Assembly: GCA_023301705.1 (NCBI GenBank)
Contig: JALZUE010000138.1
Location: forward strand, 1-39,803
Direction of reading: 5' to 3'
Origin: Alteromonadaceae bacterium
Lineage (GTDB): Bacteria; Pseudomonadota; Gammaproteobacteria; Enterobacterales; Alteromonadaceae
Length of the DNA: 39,803 bases
A program made the translations under genes and the position numbers. This document shows positions 10,069-18,793 of this stretch, one piece after another (the first letter of the stretch is position 1; the number at the start of each line of letters is the position of its first letter). Below the pieces are notes generated by a model, which worked only from the letters and a program-made list of their open reading frames with translations, was not told where the DNA came from and did no database searches.

Positions 10069-11313
10069 ATGCCTGTAAACTTACCTGAAATTAACAATCA
10101 ATTATTAACGCCTATTAAAGGTATACGTTTAGGCTGGGCACAAGCCGGTATTAAACAACCTGATCGAAAAGATTTACTGGTTGTTGAAATAGAAAAGGGC
10201 AGTTCAGTTGCAGGTGTTTTTACTCTCAATCGTTTTTGTGCAGCACCTGTTACCTTGTGTAAACAGCACTTGGCGCTGAATGAAAATATTCAAGCATTAG
10301 TCATTAATACGGGTAATGCGAATGCTGGCACGGGTGAGGTTGGGATGGCTGATACTGAGCAAACATGTGATGTACTTGCCAATATAATGAATATACCAAA
10401 ATCAGCTATTTTACCTTTTTCAACAGGGGTGATTTTAGAGCATTTACCGATGGATAAACTACTTGCTGGCTTACCCTTTGCTGTAGAAAACTTGCGAGAA
10501 GATCATTGGGCTGATGCAGCGACTGCTATTATGACAACAGATGTAGCACCTAAAGCCTACTCAACCACATTAAATGCAGCAAAAGGTGAGGTCAATATTA
10601 CTGGCATTTCAAAAGGTGCGGGTATGATTCATCCTAACATGGCAACAATGCTTGGGTATGTAGCCACTGATGCTAATATTGAGCAGTCGTTATTAACACA
10701 AATAACAAAAGAAATTGCAGATGTATCATTTAACTGTATTTCAGTAGATGGTGACACTTCTACCAATGATTCATTCATTGTTATTGCTACAGGTAAAGGT
10801 AATAGTGCAGCTATTACATCAAATACTGATGATGGCTTTAATGAAATATATCAAGCCTTAGTTGAAGCGGCTCAATATCTGGCTAAAGCTATTGTACGTG
10901 ATGGTGAAGGTGCTACTAAATTTATTACAGTGAATGTAGAAGGTGCATTATCAACAGAAGAAGCAAAAGCCGTAGGTTTTGCTATTGCCAAAAGCCCATT
11001 GGTGAAAACAGCGATGTTTGCTTGTGATCCTAACTTAGGTCGAGTGTTAGCCGCTATTGGTTATGCGGCTAGAGAATGTGATTCATTGATGAACTTAGAT
11101 ACCACTTTGCTTAGCCTGTATTTTGGTGATGTACTGGTTGCCGAAAAAGGTGGTAGAGCAGAAAATTATCTAGAAGAAAATGGTCAAAAAATTATGGACG
11201 CTGCTGAAATTGATATTACAGTAAAGCTAAATCGTGGTGAGATGAATACCACTATTTGGACGTGTGATTTTAGCTATGATTACGTACGTATTAATGCTGA
11301 ATATCGAACATAA
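10069..11313 (+). CDS. argJ: Bifunctional glutamate N-acetyltransferase/amino-acid acetyltransferase ArgJ
   Basis: Arginine biosynthesis enzyme that moves the acetyl group from N-acetylornithine to glutamate (cyclic pathway); bifunctional members also use acetyl-CoA. The 414-residue protein has the family's N-terminal GIRLGWAQAGIK/RKDLLVVE block and an ALVINTGNANAGTG motif. The self-cleavage site is in GMIHPNMATMLG: cutting between Ala192 and Thr193 would give alpha and beta chains, with Thr193 as the nucleophile. DGDTSTND and the late CDPNLGRVLAAIGYA block also fit. No other arg gene is nearby. Many gammaproteobacteria use ArgA/ArgE, so whether this enzyme is the main route, and whether it is mono- or bifunctional, is open. 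Confidence 0.93.
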   Translation: MPVNLPEINNQLLTPIKGIRLGWAQAGIKQPDRKDLLVVEIEKGSSVAGVFTLNRFCAAPVTLCKQHLALNENIQALVINTGNANAGTGEVGMADTEQTCDVLANIMNIPKSAILPFSTGVILEHLPMDKLLAGLPFAVENLREDHWADAATAIMTTDVAPKAYSTTLNAAKGEVNITGISKGAGMIHPNMATMLGYVATDANIEQSLLTQITKEIADVSFNCISVDGDTSTNDSFIVIATGKGNSAAITSNTDDGFNEIYQALVEAAQYLAKAIVRDGEGATKFITVNVEGALSTEEAKAVGFAIAKSPLVKTAMFACDPNLGRVLAAIGYAARECDSLMNLDTTLLSLYFGDVLVAEKGGRAENYLEENGQKIMDAAEIDITVKLNRGEMNTTIWTCDFSYDYVRINAEYRT

Positions 11314-11394
11314 TTAATTTTTCTGAATCAATGGCTTTATTACTTTTGATTAAACTTAAACTATTTCATCATTAACTGCACTTACACACCTGAA

Positions 11395-11450
11395 GCTCGC
11401 CATATAATACTCACCATATAATGTAAGTATGCTTATATTATATGGTGAGC
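11395..11450. repeat. Strong hairpin with an extra copy of its arm
   Basis: CTCACCATATAATGTAAG (11410-11427) pairs with CTTATATTATATGGTGAG (11432-11449) over 18 bp with one mismatch and a TATG loop. Directly upstream, GCTCGCCATATAATA (11395-11409) is a near copy of the left arm and could pair with the same right arm. It lies about 80 bp after argJ and could end or stabilise that transcript, but no T-run follows. The rest of 11314-11649 shows nothing recognisable apart from the ribosome binding site AGGG before the next gene. Confidence 0.6.
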
Positions 11451-11649
11451 TATTTCACTTACACTTTGTTTTACTTTTTATTCATTACCTTAAGATTACA
11501 GCTTTGGGCTGTGTTTTCGATAACCAGCTTTAAATCATTGAACTAAAAAAACACTTACTTCGTATTGAATATGAATAGCGTGTACATTTTAAAAGCTAAT
11601 GGTTTCTATTTGAGCAATATTCATAACGCTCATACTCAGCAGGGTCAAT

Positions 11650-12171
11650 ATGAAGATATATAATGCTCTTAGCTTTAACGTCATTTGGCTCACAAGTGTA
11701 TTTTATGGCAATGCGCTTATTTTTGTGTCTATTTTTTTGTTGTTAGTACATTTTTTGTTGGTCGATAATCTTCAATATGAATTTAGAACAGTAGGTGTTA
11801 TTGCAACATGTGGTATAGCGGTTGATAGTTTATTAACCTTATTTGGTGTGTATAGTTTTGATGTATCTCAAGTCAGTTTCTTAGGCTTGCCTTTATGGTT
11901 GATTGTTTTGTGGCTTGGTTTCTCAGTAACAATTAACCATAGTTTCAGTTTTGTGAGTAAATCACTTTTATTCCAATTGATTATGGGCTTTATTTTATTG
12001 CCGTTAAATTACTTTTATGGTTATAAATTAAATGCCGTTAATTTCAATTACTCAGTTATTCATACGTTGTCGATTCTTGCAATAGTATGGGGTGTTTCGG
12101 TACCTCTTCTGTTTCATTATGTGCACATAGTACAAAAAAAGTTGACTTTAAAGAGTTTAAATAATGAATAG
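11650..12171 (+). CDS. DUF2878 family integral membrane protein
   Basis: The 173-residue protein consists of about six hydrophobic segments with short polar loops, so it should sit in the inner membrane. The pattern resembles DUF2878: an N-terminal N-x-x-x-F/W start, a conserved Glu in the second loop, a G-x-x-x-D-x-x-L motif (GIAVDSLLTLFG), then P-x-W-L-x-x-L-W (LPLWLIVLWLGF). The family has no established biochemical function. It starts at ATG 11650 behind CAGGGTCAAT. Its stop overlaps the start of the next gene by 8 nt, so the two are probably translationally coupled. In Vibrio and Shewanella, homologues neighbour the chalcone-isomerase-like and DUF3833 genes found next here. Confidence 0.78.
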   Translation: MKIYNALSFNVIWLTSVFYGNALIFVSIFLLLVHFLLVDNLQYEFRTVGVIATCGIAVDSLLTLFGVYSFDVSQVSFLGLPLWLIVLWLGFSVTINHSFSFVSKSLLFQLIMGFILLPLNYFYGYKLNAVNFNYSVIHTLSILAIVWGVSVPLLFHYVHIVQKKLTLKSLNNE

Positions 12172-12907
12172 TAAAAAGGTTTCGTTGATAAGGTATTTTA
12201 TATCATTGTTTTATAAAAGAATAAAAAATGTGCCTGTTTATTTTTATCTCATTAAAGAGATAGTTTTTTGTTTTATTTTATTAATAGCATTTACTAGTTC
12301 AGCTAAAGAAAATATTAATAGTTTCATTAATGATAATGAGGCTATTAATCATAAACACAGTATTGAAATTAATAATACTATAGTCTCTAGTGATGACATA
12401 TTGAAAAGTATGAAAGAAGTAGGGCAAGCTAAATTAACCAAATTTTTCTTTGATATTTATCAAAGTCGCCTACTTACTCACTCAGGAAAGTATGGCATCA
12501 ATCTGGCTAATACTAATTTAGAAGACCAAAAAATAACTCAATATAATACTACCTCAAAAAAAGCGCATCACGAGATAACTAACTTACCTATAGCGTTCGA
12601 AATTACTTATTTAAGAAACATTCGACGTGAATATTTGGTGAACGAAACGATTAAACAATGGCAGCATTTAACTTTTATTGAAAGTAGCTATGCATCGTAT
12701 ATTCAAATACTTTCTGATTTATGGCCTGATATTAAAAAAGGCGACAAATTACTGCTTTATATTTCGGATCATTCAAGCGTATTTTATTTGAATAATGAAT
12801 ACCTTGGTGAAATTAACGATAGTCATTTTGGTTCGTTATTCTTAAGTATTTGGTTATCACCTAACACGACAGAGCCTAAATTAAGAAAACAGCTATTAAA
12901 TTTATAA
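12164..12907 (+). CDS. Chalcone isomerase-like domain protein, probably exported
   Basis: The 247-residue protein has a hydrophobic segment at about residues 29-46 (IVFCFILLIAF), suggesting a membrane anchor or a long signal. The C-terminal two thirds (from GQAKLTKFFFDIYQSRL) resemble the bacterial chalcone-isomerase-like family: a conserved basic/aromatic strand, then PIAFEITYLRNIRREYL, then a Trp-rich helix, and a late GDKLLLYI...FYLNNEYLGEI block. Plant-type chalcone isomerase activity is not implied; these bacterial proteins share the fold and may bind fatty-acid-like ligands. The long charged N-terminus before the hydrophobic stretch is unusual. It overlaps the DUF2878 gene by 8 nt and precedes a DUF3833 lipoprotein gene. 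Confidence 0.75.
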   Translation: MNSKKVSLIRYFISLFYKRIKNVPVYFYLIKEIVFCFILLIAFTSSAKENINSFINDNEAINHKHSIEINNTIVSSDDILKSMKEVGQAKLTKFFFDIYQSRLLTHSGKYGINLANTNLEDQKITQYNTTSKKAHHEITNLPIAFEITYLRNIRREYLVNETIKQWQHLTFIESSYASYIQILSDLWPDIKKGDKLLLYISDHSSVFYLNNEYLGEINDSHFGSLFLSIWLSPNTTEPKLRKQLLNL

Positions 12908-12955
12908 ATAACCTTATTCGACAGTATTGTCATCATTATATTTAAGGTGTTAACT

Positions 12956-13537
12956 ATGACGAAAAGTTTTTCATTATTATCAGTAAAAATATTATTAATC
13001 AGCTTAAGTACATTGTTATTAACCAATTGCAGTGTAGAGCAATCAGTTTATAAAAGTACTACACCTACATTTGATTTAAAAACATATTTTAGTGGGCCAG
13101 TCACAGCTTGGGGTTATATTAAAGATTATAAGAACCAAGTTAATCGACGCTTTTGTGTCGAATTAGAAGGAACTTGGCAGGCAGAAGGTAATGGACACAT
13201 TGGTTTATTAGCTGAGAAGTTTTATTTCGACGATGGTGAAATCACATACCGAAACTGGCAACTAACACAATTAAGTAATGGTGAATATGTCGGTAGTGCA
13301 GAAGACGTTGTTGGTGTTGCTAAAGGTCATGCTGAAGGACTTAGTTTTAGGTGGCAATATACATTAGCCTTAACTGTTGATGATGAAAGTTATGAGCTTA
13401 AACTTGATGATTGGTTGTATCAAATGGATGAATACCGGGTATTTAACCAAACAGATTTAAAAAAATTTGGTGTTACCGTAGCAACACTTAATATATTTTT
13501 CGATAAACAAGTACCAATTAAACGTTGTGAATCGTAA
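12956..13537 (+). CDS. DUF3833 family lipoprotein
   Basis: The 193-residue protein has a signal sequence ending in a lipobox (LLTNC, lipidated Cys25), so it should be an envelope lipoprotein. The mature part matches DUF3833: an FDLKTYFSGPVTAWGYIKD start, RRFCVELEGTW, then alternating polar strands with FYFDDGEITYRNW, ending in a KLDDWLYQMDEYRVFNQTDLKKFG block and a final ITIFF-like strand. It is probably a small beta barrel of lipocalin-like type; function is unproven. The ATG at 12956 has AAGG 8 nt upstream; the in-frame GTG at 12947 overlaps that site and was rejected. It is the third gene of the DUF2878/chalcone-isomerase-like cluster. Confidence 0.82.
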   Translation: MTKSFSLLSVKILLISLSTLLLTNCSVEQSVYKSTTPTFDLKTYFSGPVTAWGYIKDYKNQVNRRFCVELEGTWQAEGNGHIGLLAEKFYFDDGEITYRNWQLTQLSNGEYVGSAEDVVGVAKGHAEGLSFRWQYTLALTVDDESYELKLDDWLYQMDEYRVFNQTDLKKFGVTVATLNIFFDKQVPIKRCES

Positions 13538-13679
13538 TTTTTTTTATTAATTAATTTATGTATAGATGAAGAAAAATCAGTAGAAAAAGAAATTGTCGAT
13601 AGGTATTGTTAACAAGGCTGATTATAATAAAAGTGTCAATTTTTATTATATTACTTTAAATACTGGAGGCTATATTCTA

Positions 13680-14687
13680 ATGATTAATTCAACATTACCA
13701 TTAATCGATTTACATCGACATTTAGATGGAAATATAAGAGCAACAACAATATGGGAACTAGCACAAAAAAATAATATCACTTTACCAACAACACGTTTTG
13801 AACAATTTATTCCTCACGTTCAAATTATCGACAGTGAACCCGATTTGCTCGCTTTTTTAAAAAAACTTGATTGGGGTGTTAATGTTCTATCAAGTCTTGA
13901 TGACTGTAAGCGAATTGCTTTTGAAAACGTAGAAGATGTTTTTAATGCAGGCATTCATTATGCTGAGTTAAGGTTTTCACCGTATTATATGTCAATGTCG
14001 TATCAGCTTCCTATTGAAGATGTTGTTGCAGCGGTTATTGATGGTGTAAAGCAAGGAATGAAACAATACCCTGTTCAAATTAAATTGATTGGTATTTTAA
14101 GTCGTACTTTTGGTGTTGAAAAGTGCCAACAAGAGTTAAGTGCTTTATTAGCACATAAGCATGAATTAATTGGCATTGATTTAGCGGGTGATGAATATAA
14201 TTACCCTGGTGAATTATTTACAAATCACTTTACACAAGTAGCGGATGCTGGCTTACATGTTACAGTACATGCTGGTGAAGCCGCAGGTCCTGTTAGCGTA
14301 TGGCAAGCAATTCACGAATTAAAAGCCGAACGAATTGGTCATGGTGTTAAAAGCTATGAAGATGAAAGTCTACTCGAATATATGCAAAAAAATAAAATTG
14401 CAATTGAATCGTGCTTAACGTCAAACTTTCAAACGGGCACAATAAGTGATTTGAGCCAACACCCCATTAAAACGTTTTTAAAGCATGGGCTTTTAGTGTG
14501 TTTGAATACAGATGATCCAGCAGTACAAGGAATTGAATTGAAAGGTGAGTTTACTTTAGCAGAAACAGTATTAGGTTTTACTAATGAAGAAATTACTCAA
14601 TTACAAAAAAATGCGATTGAAATGGCTTTTATGTCTAACAGTGAACGAAAAGCTTTACTTGAAAAGGTAGCAAGTAATAATAGTTAG
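13680..14687 (+). CDS. add: Adenosine deaminase
   Basis: Zinc-dependent hydrolase converting adenosine (and deoxyadenosine) to inosine in purine salvage. The TIM-barrel metal and catalytic motifs are all visible: LHRHLDG near the N-terminus (His12 and His14 as zinc ligands), VHAGEA (zinc His and catalytic Glu region), ERIGHGV, and NTDDPAV with the catalytic and zinc-binding Asp pair. The length is 335 residues, normal for bacterial Add. The ATG at 13680 has GGAGG 10 nt upstream and begins directly at the barrel; the longer frame from 13593 adds 29 residues without homology features. It converges on the TonB receptor gene. Confidence 0.94.
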   Translation: MINSTLPLIDLHRHLDGNIRATTIWELAQKNNITLPTTRFEQFIPHVQIIDSEPDLLAFLKKLDWGVNVLSSLDDCKRIAFENVEDVFNAGIHYAELRFSPYYMSMSYQLPIEDVVAAVIDGVKQGMKQYPVQIKLIGILSRTFGVEKCQQELSALLAHKHELIGIDLAGDEYNYPGELFTNHFTQVADAGLHVTVHAGEAAGPVSVWQAIHELKAERIGHGVKSYEDESLLEYMQKNKIAIESCLTSNFQTGTISDLSQHPIKTFLKHGLLVCLNTDDPAVQGIELKGEFTLAETVLGFTNEEITQLQKNAIEMAFMSNSERKALLEKVASNNS

Positions 14688-15000
14688 TATGGCGGCATAT
14701 TTAATTTTTAGTTTCAATTTCACTTTTTAGTATCGGTAACATCAGTAAAAAATCCTTGATAGCAGATTGACTCATAAGCTGGCTAGAAACTTACTGAATT
14801 ATTAACAACCTTTCTCGTATTCCATTTATCCAAATATGTCTAAACCTTTTCAATATACATGATTTAAATAGGGTTTAATTTTTATTCTATTGAGTAATAT
14901 TTCTATCTTAGGTTTAAGTACTCACTTTATCGTATTTAACCAGAGCCTAGTTATTTACATAACAATATACTTTTTATATTAAATTTTTTAACGCAATAAA
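14688..15000. other. Gene-free AT-rich stretch
   Basis: Between the ends of add and the convergent TonB receptor gene. I see no gene, repeat or clear regulatory motif here apart from the terminator at its right edge. Confidence 0.5.
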
Positions 15001-15001
15001 A

Positions 15002-15027
15002 AAGCTAATGAGAAAACTCATTAGCTT
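15002..15027 (-). terminator. Rho-independent terminator of the TonB receptor gene
   Basis: AAGCTAATGAG and CTCATTAGCTT form a perfect 11-bp stem around AAAA. Read on the minus strand it is followed by a T-rich tail (TTTTTATTG), 28 bp beyond the receptor stop codon. Confidence 0.85.
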
Positions 15028-15054
15028 CAAATTACTAATATTTATTTGATTAAT

Positions 15055-17343
15055 TTAGAAGAAAGCGACCTTAAACTCAGCACCAATAAAGCGCTCTTCA
15101 TTTACTATTGCGGTATTGTTACTAAAGTCTACTCCACCAATAGCTTGTTGTTCATCGGTAAGATTACGAACAAATAAAGCAACCTCATACTCTTTATCAT
15201 TTGTTTCCCACGTATAACCGGTACGAATTCCGCCTTCAAGTAGCGATTTACCTGTGAATTCTTCAGACTCATACAAGAAAAAGTTTATTCGGCTACGATA
15301 AGACCAATCTGTATAAGCATAGAACTCACCATTACCTAATTCTTTACTATATCGGGCAGTAAACGCATAAATAAACTCAGGTGCATGAGGTAAGCTATTA
15401 CCATCAATTAGGGCAAATTGATTGCCGTCAGGATCGGTAAATACGGGATCAGTAACAGTACATTGACTACAAACAGGAACAGATAAATTATCATCTTTAA
15501 TTTTTGTTTTATTATAGCTAGCACTTGCCGTTACTAGCCAATGATCACTTAATATGAATTCAGAGTTTATTTCAGCACCATAACCTTGGGTTTGATCGGC
15601 ATTTAATAAACGCGCAGTATTACCTGTGTTACCACCAACAGAAGTTAATTGTTGGTCATCAAGTTCATAGTAAAATACCGAAGCATTTAAGCGCCCAGCA
15701 CCTTCTAAAATATCTGCTTTAATACCTGTTTCATATGAAATGATTGTTTCAGAGTCAGCAACAGAAATACCTTCGTCAAAAGCAAATAGAGAACGCCCCT
15801 GAATACTTGGAGCTCTGAATGTATCAGCAATTCGAGCATAAATTTTTGTATCGTCATTTAGCTTGTGTAAAACGCTAATGTCCCAACTAACATGTGTATC
15901 ACTTGGGTTAACCGAGCCAGAAGCGTCATCAGGAAAACCAAGAAATGCTAGTGGTGTTTGTGTTCTTACATTTTGATATTCTTTATCATCATCTGAATAA
16001 CGTAGGCCTAAGGTGACTGACGTTGCATCAGAAATATCGTAATCAAATGAACCAAATACAGCCCATGCCGTAGTTTCTTGTTGCTGTTCCACGAAACCAG
16101 TTTGAGCGCCATTACCGAATATAGGGTCATAAGCAAAACTTTCAATTGTTAAATCTTCATAGAAATAGAATGCACCTATTTGAAAGTTAAACTTTTCAGT
16201 AAAATTTGAACTTAAACGTACTTCTTGTGTTATTTGCTCATGATCAGGAATAGCGTCTGCGGTTTCTGAATCTAACGAAATAATACCGGGGCCAGAAACT
16301 TCAGAAAAAACACTACCAAAACCACCATCTACGTCTGCTCGAGAGAATAGCTCTGCACTTTCATAACCCGTAATCGATGTGAGTGTGTATTGACCAAAAT
16401 CATATTCAAGTTTTAAACTAGCGCCTTCAGTTTCTACTTGTTGTGTAGCACGAGAAGCTGAATCTTGTTGAACAGTGTCACGTTCAAAACCGCTGACTAA
16501 TTCATTACTTCCTGCTTTAAAAGCGTTTGCATAAAAAGCAATTGGCTTACCGTCTAAATCACGAATATGGTAGTTGAATAAAGCTGAAAAGTTATCATCT
16601 TCGTATAAAAGTTGTATTTTGGCAGCTTTATCAGTGTAACCACCTAATACGTTGTTTTGTTCGAAACCAGGAGCAATATTGTCAATATAGTTTTTACGAT
16701 GTTGATGTAATAAAGAAACTCGTGCTGATAATTTATCTGTTAACCCACCCCCAACAGCGGCCCTTAAATCTGAAGTGTTTTTACTTCCGTATGAAGTAGA
16801 TATATACCCTTCAAATTCTTGAGATGGTTTAACAGAATCAAATTTAATTAGCCCTGCAGGAGTATTTCTACCAAATAAAGTGCCTTGTGGGCCCCCTAAA
16901 ACTTCAACACGTTCCACATCAAATATCGGAAAACCTTTTAAAATAGGATTTTCTTGTACAACATCATCAACAACTAGAGATACCGGTTGAGAAGCATTCA
17001 AATCAAAATCAGAATTACCTAAACCCCTCATATAAAATCGAGGAAATGTTCTTCCAAATGATGACTCTACGGTTAAACTTGGTACGCGAGCATTAAGAAA
17101 ACGTATATCTACCGCTGCTGAACTTAGTACTTCTAAATTGTCATCTTGTATTGCTGAAACAGCAACAGGTACTTCTTGAACATTTTCAACACGTTTACGC
17201 GCTTTTACTTCAACGACTTCTAATACGGGTTTTGATACTTTAGTTGATTCTTCCGCGTAAGTTGAATGTGCTGTGACTAGTGTACTTGTAGCACATACAA
17301 ATTGAATGCAAATAGCTAAAGGGCTTTGTTTAAATTTACGCAT
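15055..17343 (-). CDS. TonB-dependent outer-membrane receptor
   Basis: The 762-residue outer-membrane protein has a signal peptide (about residues 1-29, ending THSTYAEE-like). A plug domain follows: VEVKARKRVENVQEVPVAVSAI, then the GLGNSDF and VERVEVLGGPQGTLFGRNTPAG motifs. A long beta barrel ends in Phe (FKVAFF), as needed for barrel assembly. Such receptors import a scarce ligand using TonB/ExbB/ExbD energy. The plug has the FGRNTPAGLI pattern of the large receptor group common in marine Alteromonadales and sphingomonads. The ligand cannot be told; a siderophore, haem, glycan or aromatic compound are all possible. A palindrome overlaps its likely promoter. Neither neighbour is a transport partner. 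Confidence 0.9.
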   Translation of the reverse strand: MRKFKQSPLAICIQFVCATSTLVTAHSTYAEESTKVSKPVLEVVEVKARKRVENVQEVPVAVSAIQDDNLEVLSSAAVDIRFLNARVPSLTVESSFGRTFPRFYMRGLGNSDFDLNASQPVSLVVDDVVQENPILKGFPIFDVERVEVLGGPQGTLFGRNTPAGLIKFDSVKPSQEFEGYISTSYGSKNTSDLRAAVGGGLTDKLSARVSLLHQHRKNYIDNIAPGFEQNNVLGGYTDKAAKIQLLYEDDNFSALFNYHIRDLDGKPIAFYANAFKAGSNELVSGFERDTVQQDSASRATQQVETEGASLKLEYDFGQYTLTSITGYESAELFSRADVDGGFGSVFSEVSGPGIISLDSETADAIPDHEQITQEVRLSSNFTEKFNFQIGAFYFYEDLTIESFAYDPIFGNGAQTGFVEQQQETTAWAVFGSFDYDISDATSVTLGLRYSDDDKEYQNVRTQTPLAFLGFPDDASGSVNPSDTHVSWDISVLHKLNDDTKIYARIADTFRAPSIQGRSLFAFDEGISVADSETIISYETGIKADILEGAGRLNASVFYYELDDQQLTSVGGNTGNTARLLNADQTQGYGAEINSEFILSDHWLVTASASYNKTKIKDDNLSVPVCSQCTVTDPVFTDPDGNQFALIDGNSLPHAPEFIYAFTARYSKELGNGEFYAYTDWSYRSRINFFLYESEEFTGKSLLEGGIRTGYTWETNDKEYEVALFVRNLTDEQQAIGGVDFSNNTAIVNEERFIGAEFKVAFF

Positions 17344-17430
17344 TAATAATCTCCGCTTGATCTTATATTGACTTGTATTTCATGTGTTTATTGTTAATTA
17401 TTTAATATTTTACGTATTATGTTTTTTATG

Positions 17431-17446
17431 TTGACTTGTCGGTCAA
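17431..17446 (-). promoter_or_regulatory. Operator-like palindrome before the TonB receptor gene
   Basis: Read on the minus strand, TTGACCGACAAGTCAA has 5-bp arms TTGAC/GTCAA around 6 bp and contains a -35-like TTGACC. A CATAAT -10-like hexamer lies 19 bp further on. The centre recalls TetR-family operators. A repressor here would block transcription of the receptor gene, whose start codon is about 90 bp downstream. The binding protein is not encoded in the window. Confidence 0.45.
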
Positions 17447-17605
17447 GTTTAATAATCATCATATAGTTAATATTAGTCAAATGAATAAATTTAACCTGTT
17501 TAATGTCGAAATAGCATAGTCGCTTGTTTCTAAACAGCCTTTCAGATATTTGTTTTTGTGTGGAGAAGTTCGTTATATAGGTATTAATGAATAATGAAGC
17601 TAGTT

Positions 17606-17655
17606 AAATTAATTAATAAGTTAATAAATTAATTAATAAGTTAATAAATTAATTA
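17606..17655. repeat. AT-only tandem repeat, 20-bp unit, 2.5 copies
   Basis: The unit AAATTAATTAATAAGTTAAT occurs at 17606-17625 and 17626-17645, then a half copy at 17646-17655, all without mismatch. It lies between the TonB receptor promoter and the end of the epimerase gene. Strand slippage or a bent-DNA segment is likely; no function is evident. The remainder of 17344-17703 shows only the operator-like palindrome. Confidence 0.85.
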
Positions 17656-17703
17656 CAACGTTAAACCATCAATTTTTTGCTAGTAGCATTTTTACTGTAT
17701 TAA

Positions 17704-18600
17704 CTAATCTATTAAAAGGTTGTTTAATGCATCAGATAATGTGTTGTATTTGAATTTGAAGTTTTCTTTAATTAATTTTTCAGGGTAAACATTTTGACCA
17801 TAAAGTAGTAAATCAGACATTTCGCCTAGTAATGTTTTAAGTATGAATGCTGGTATAGGAAAAAGGCAAGGGCGATGAATTGTTTTGCTGAGAGTTTTGG
17901 TAAACGTATCATTGTTGACAGCATTAGGCGACGTTATATTGTATACCCCTTCGCTGTTTGTATTATCAATCAAATACATAATGGCATTCACCATATCCGT
18001 AATATGAATCCAAGACATATATTGCTTTCCATTTGCAACTTTGCCCCCTAAGCCTAGTTTAAATGGTAATAACATTTTTTTTAAGGCACCGTGATTTTTA
18101 TCTAAAACAATACCTGTTCTTAAAATACAAACCCGTGTGTACTTTTTAGAAGTTAATGCTAGATGCTCCCATTTATTGCATATCTCATGGGTAAATTCAT
18201 TGTGTACTGTATGAGTGTTTTCAGTGACTTTTTCACTGTTTTGTCTGCCATAATAGCCGATAGCGCTGCCTGATATAAAACAACTCGGAGGTGAATCTGC
18301 CATTTTAATTTTCTTGGTTAGTTTCTGAGTTAGCTCCCAACGGCTTTGGCAAATCTGGTGTTTCTGTTCTTTGGACCACCTTTTTTCAGCAATATTTTCA
18401 CCCGCCAAATTTATCACAACATCAAGCGTGTTGAAGTCAATTTCATTGAGTGAATTAATCAACGATATGTTGTCAGATAATACGTGTCTAGCTTTTTGTT
18501 TATTGCGTGTTAAAACAACTAAGTTATGATTTTTTTCATGCAGTTGCTTCACTAAATTTTGACCAATAAGCCCTGTACCGCCAGTGATTAAAATATACAT
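17704..18600 (-). CDS. TIGR01777 family NAD(P)-binding epimerase/SDR protein (YfcH-like)
   Basis: Predicted cytosolic extended short-chain dehydrogenase. The Rossmann motif is at the extreme N-terminus (ITGGTGLIGQNLV). VVINLAGENIAEKRW is the hallmark of the TIGR01777/YfcH group, and the active-site-like SGSAIGYYG follows. Further on are ILRTGIVL and YMSWIHITDMVNAIMYL. The C-terminal part matches the DUF1731-type tail (PCLFPIPAFILKTLLGEMSDLLL). The length, 298 residues, is typical. The reaction is unknown for most members. It is transcribed away from flhA, so the 240-bp gap to flhA holds both promoters. Confidence 0.88.
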   Translation of the reverse strand: MYILITGGTGLIGQNLVKQLHEKNHNLVVLTRNKQKARHVLSDNISLINSLNEIDFNTLDVVINLAGENIAEKRWSKEQKHQICQSRWELTQKLTKKIKMADSPPSCFISGSAIGYYGRQNSEKVTENTHTVHNEFTHEICNKWEHLALTSKKYTRVCILRTGIVLDKNHGALKKMLLPFKLGLGGKVANGKQYMSWIHITDMVNAIMYLIDNTNSEGVYNITSPNAVNNDTFTKTLSKTIHRPCLFPIPAFILKTLLGEMSDLLLYGQNVYPEKLIKENFKFKYNTLSDALNNLLID

Positions 18601-18777
18601 GGTTTTTTACCTACTTATTTATTATTTATAGTCATTATAAAATCAAACTGCACCACTAATCTTTTACGTTTTATGATTTAACAAGGATCATTCTAAAATT
18701 AGCTTTTATTTGTAGCTGTTGATCTTTTGCGCATGCTTTTATAATAGCTTATATAAATTAAAGTTGGCTTTAATACA

Positions 18778-18793
18778 TGGTCTGTAAATTGCT
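18778..18793 (+). promoter_or_regulatory. Putative sigma-54 promoter of the flhA operon
   Basis: TGGTCTGTAAATTGCT matches the -24/-12 pattern TGGCACGNNNNTTGCW: GG and GC are intact, their spacing is exact, and the G of the -24 box is kept. Initiation would be near 18804, about 37 bp before the flhA start. RpoN with an FlrC/FleR-type activator drives this operon in Vibrio and Pseudomonas, which supports the call. Confidence 0.65.
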
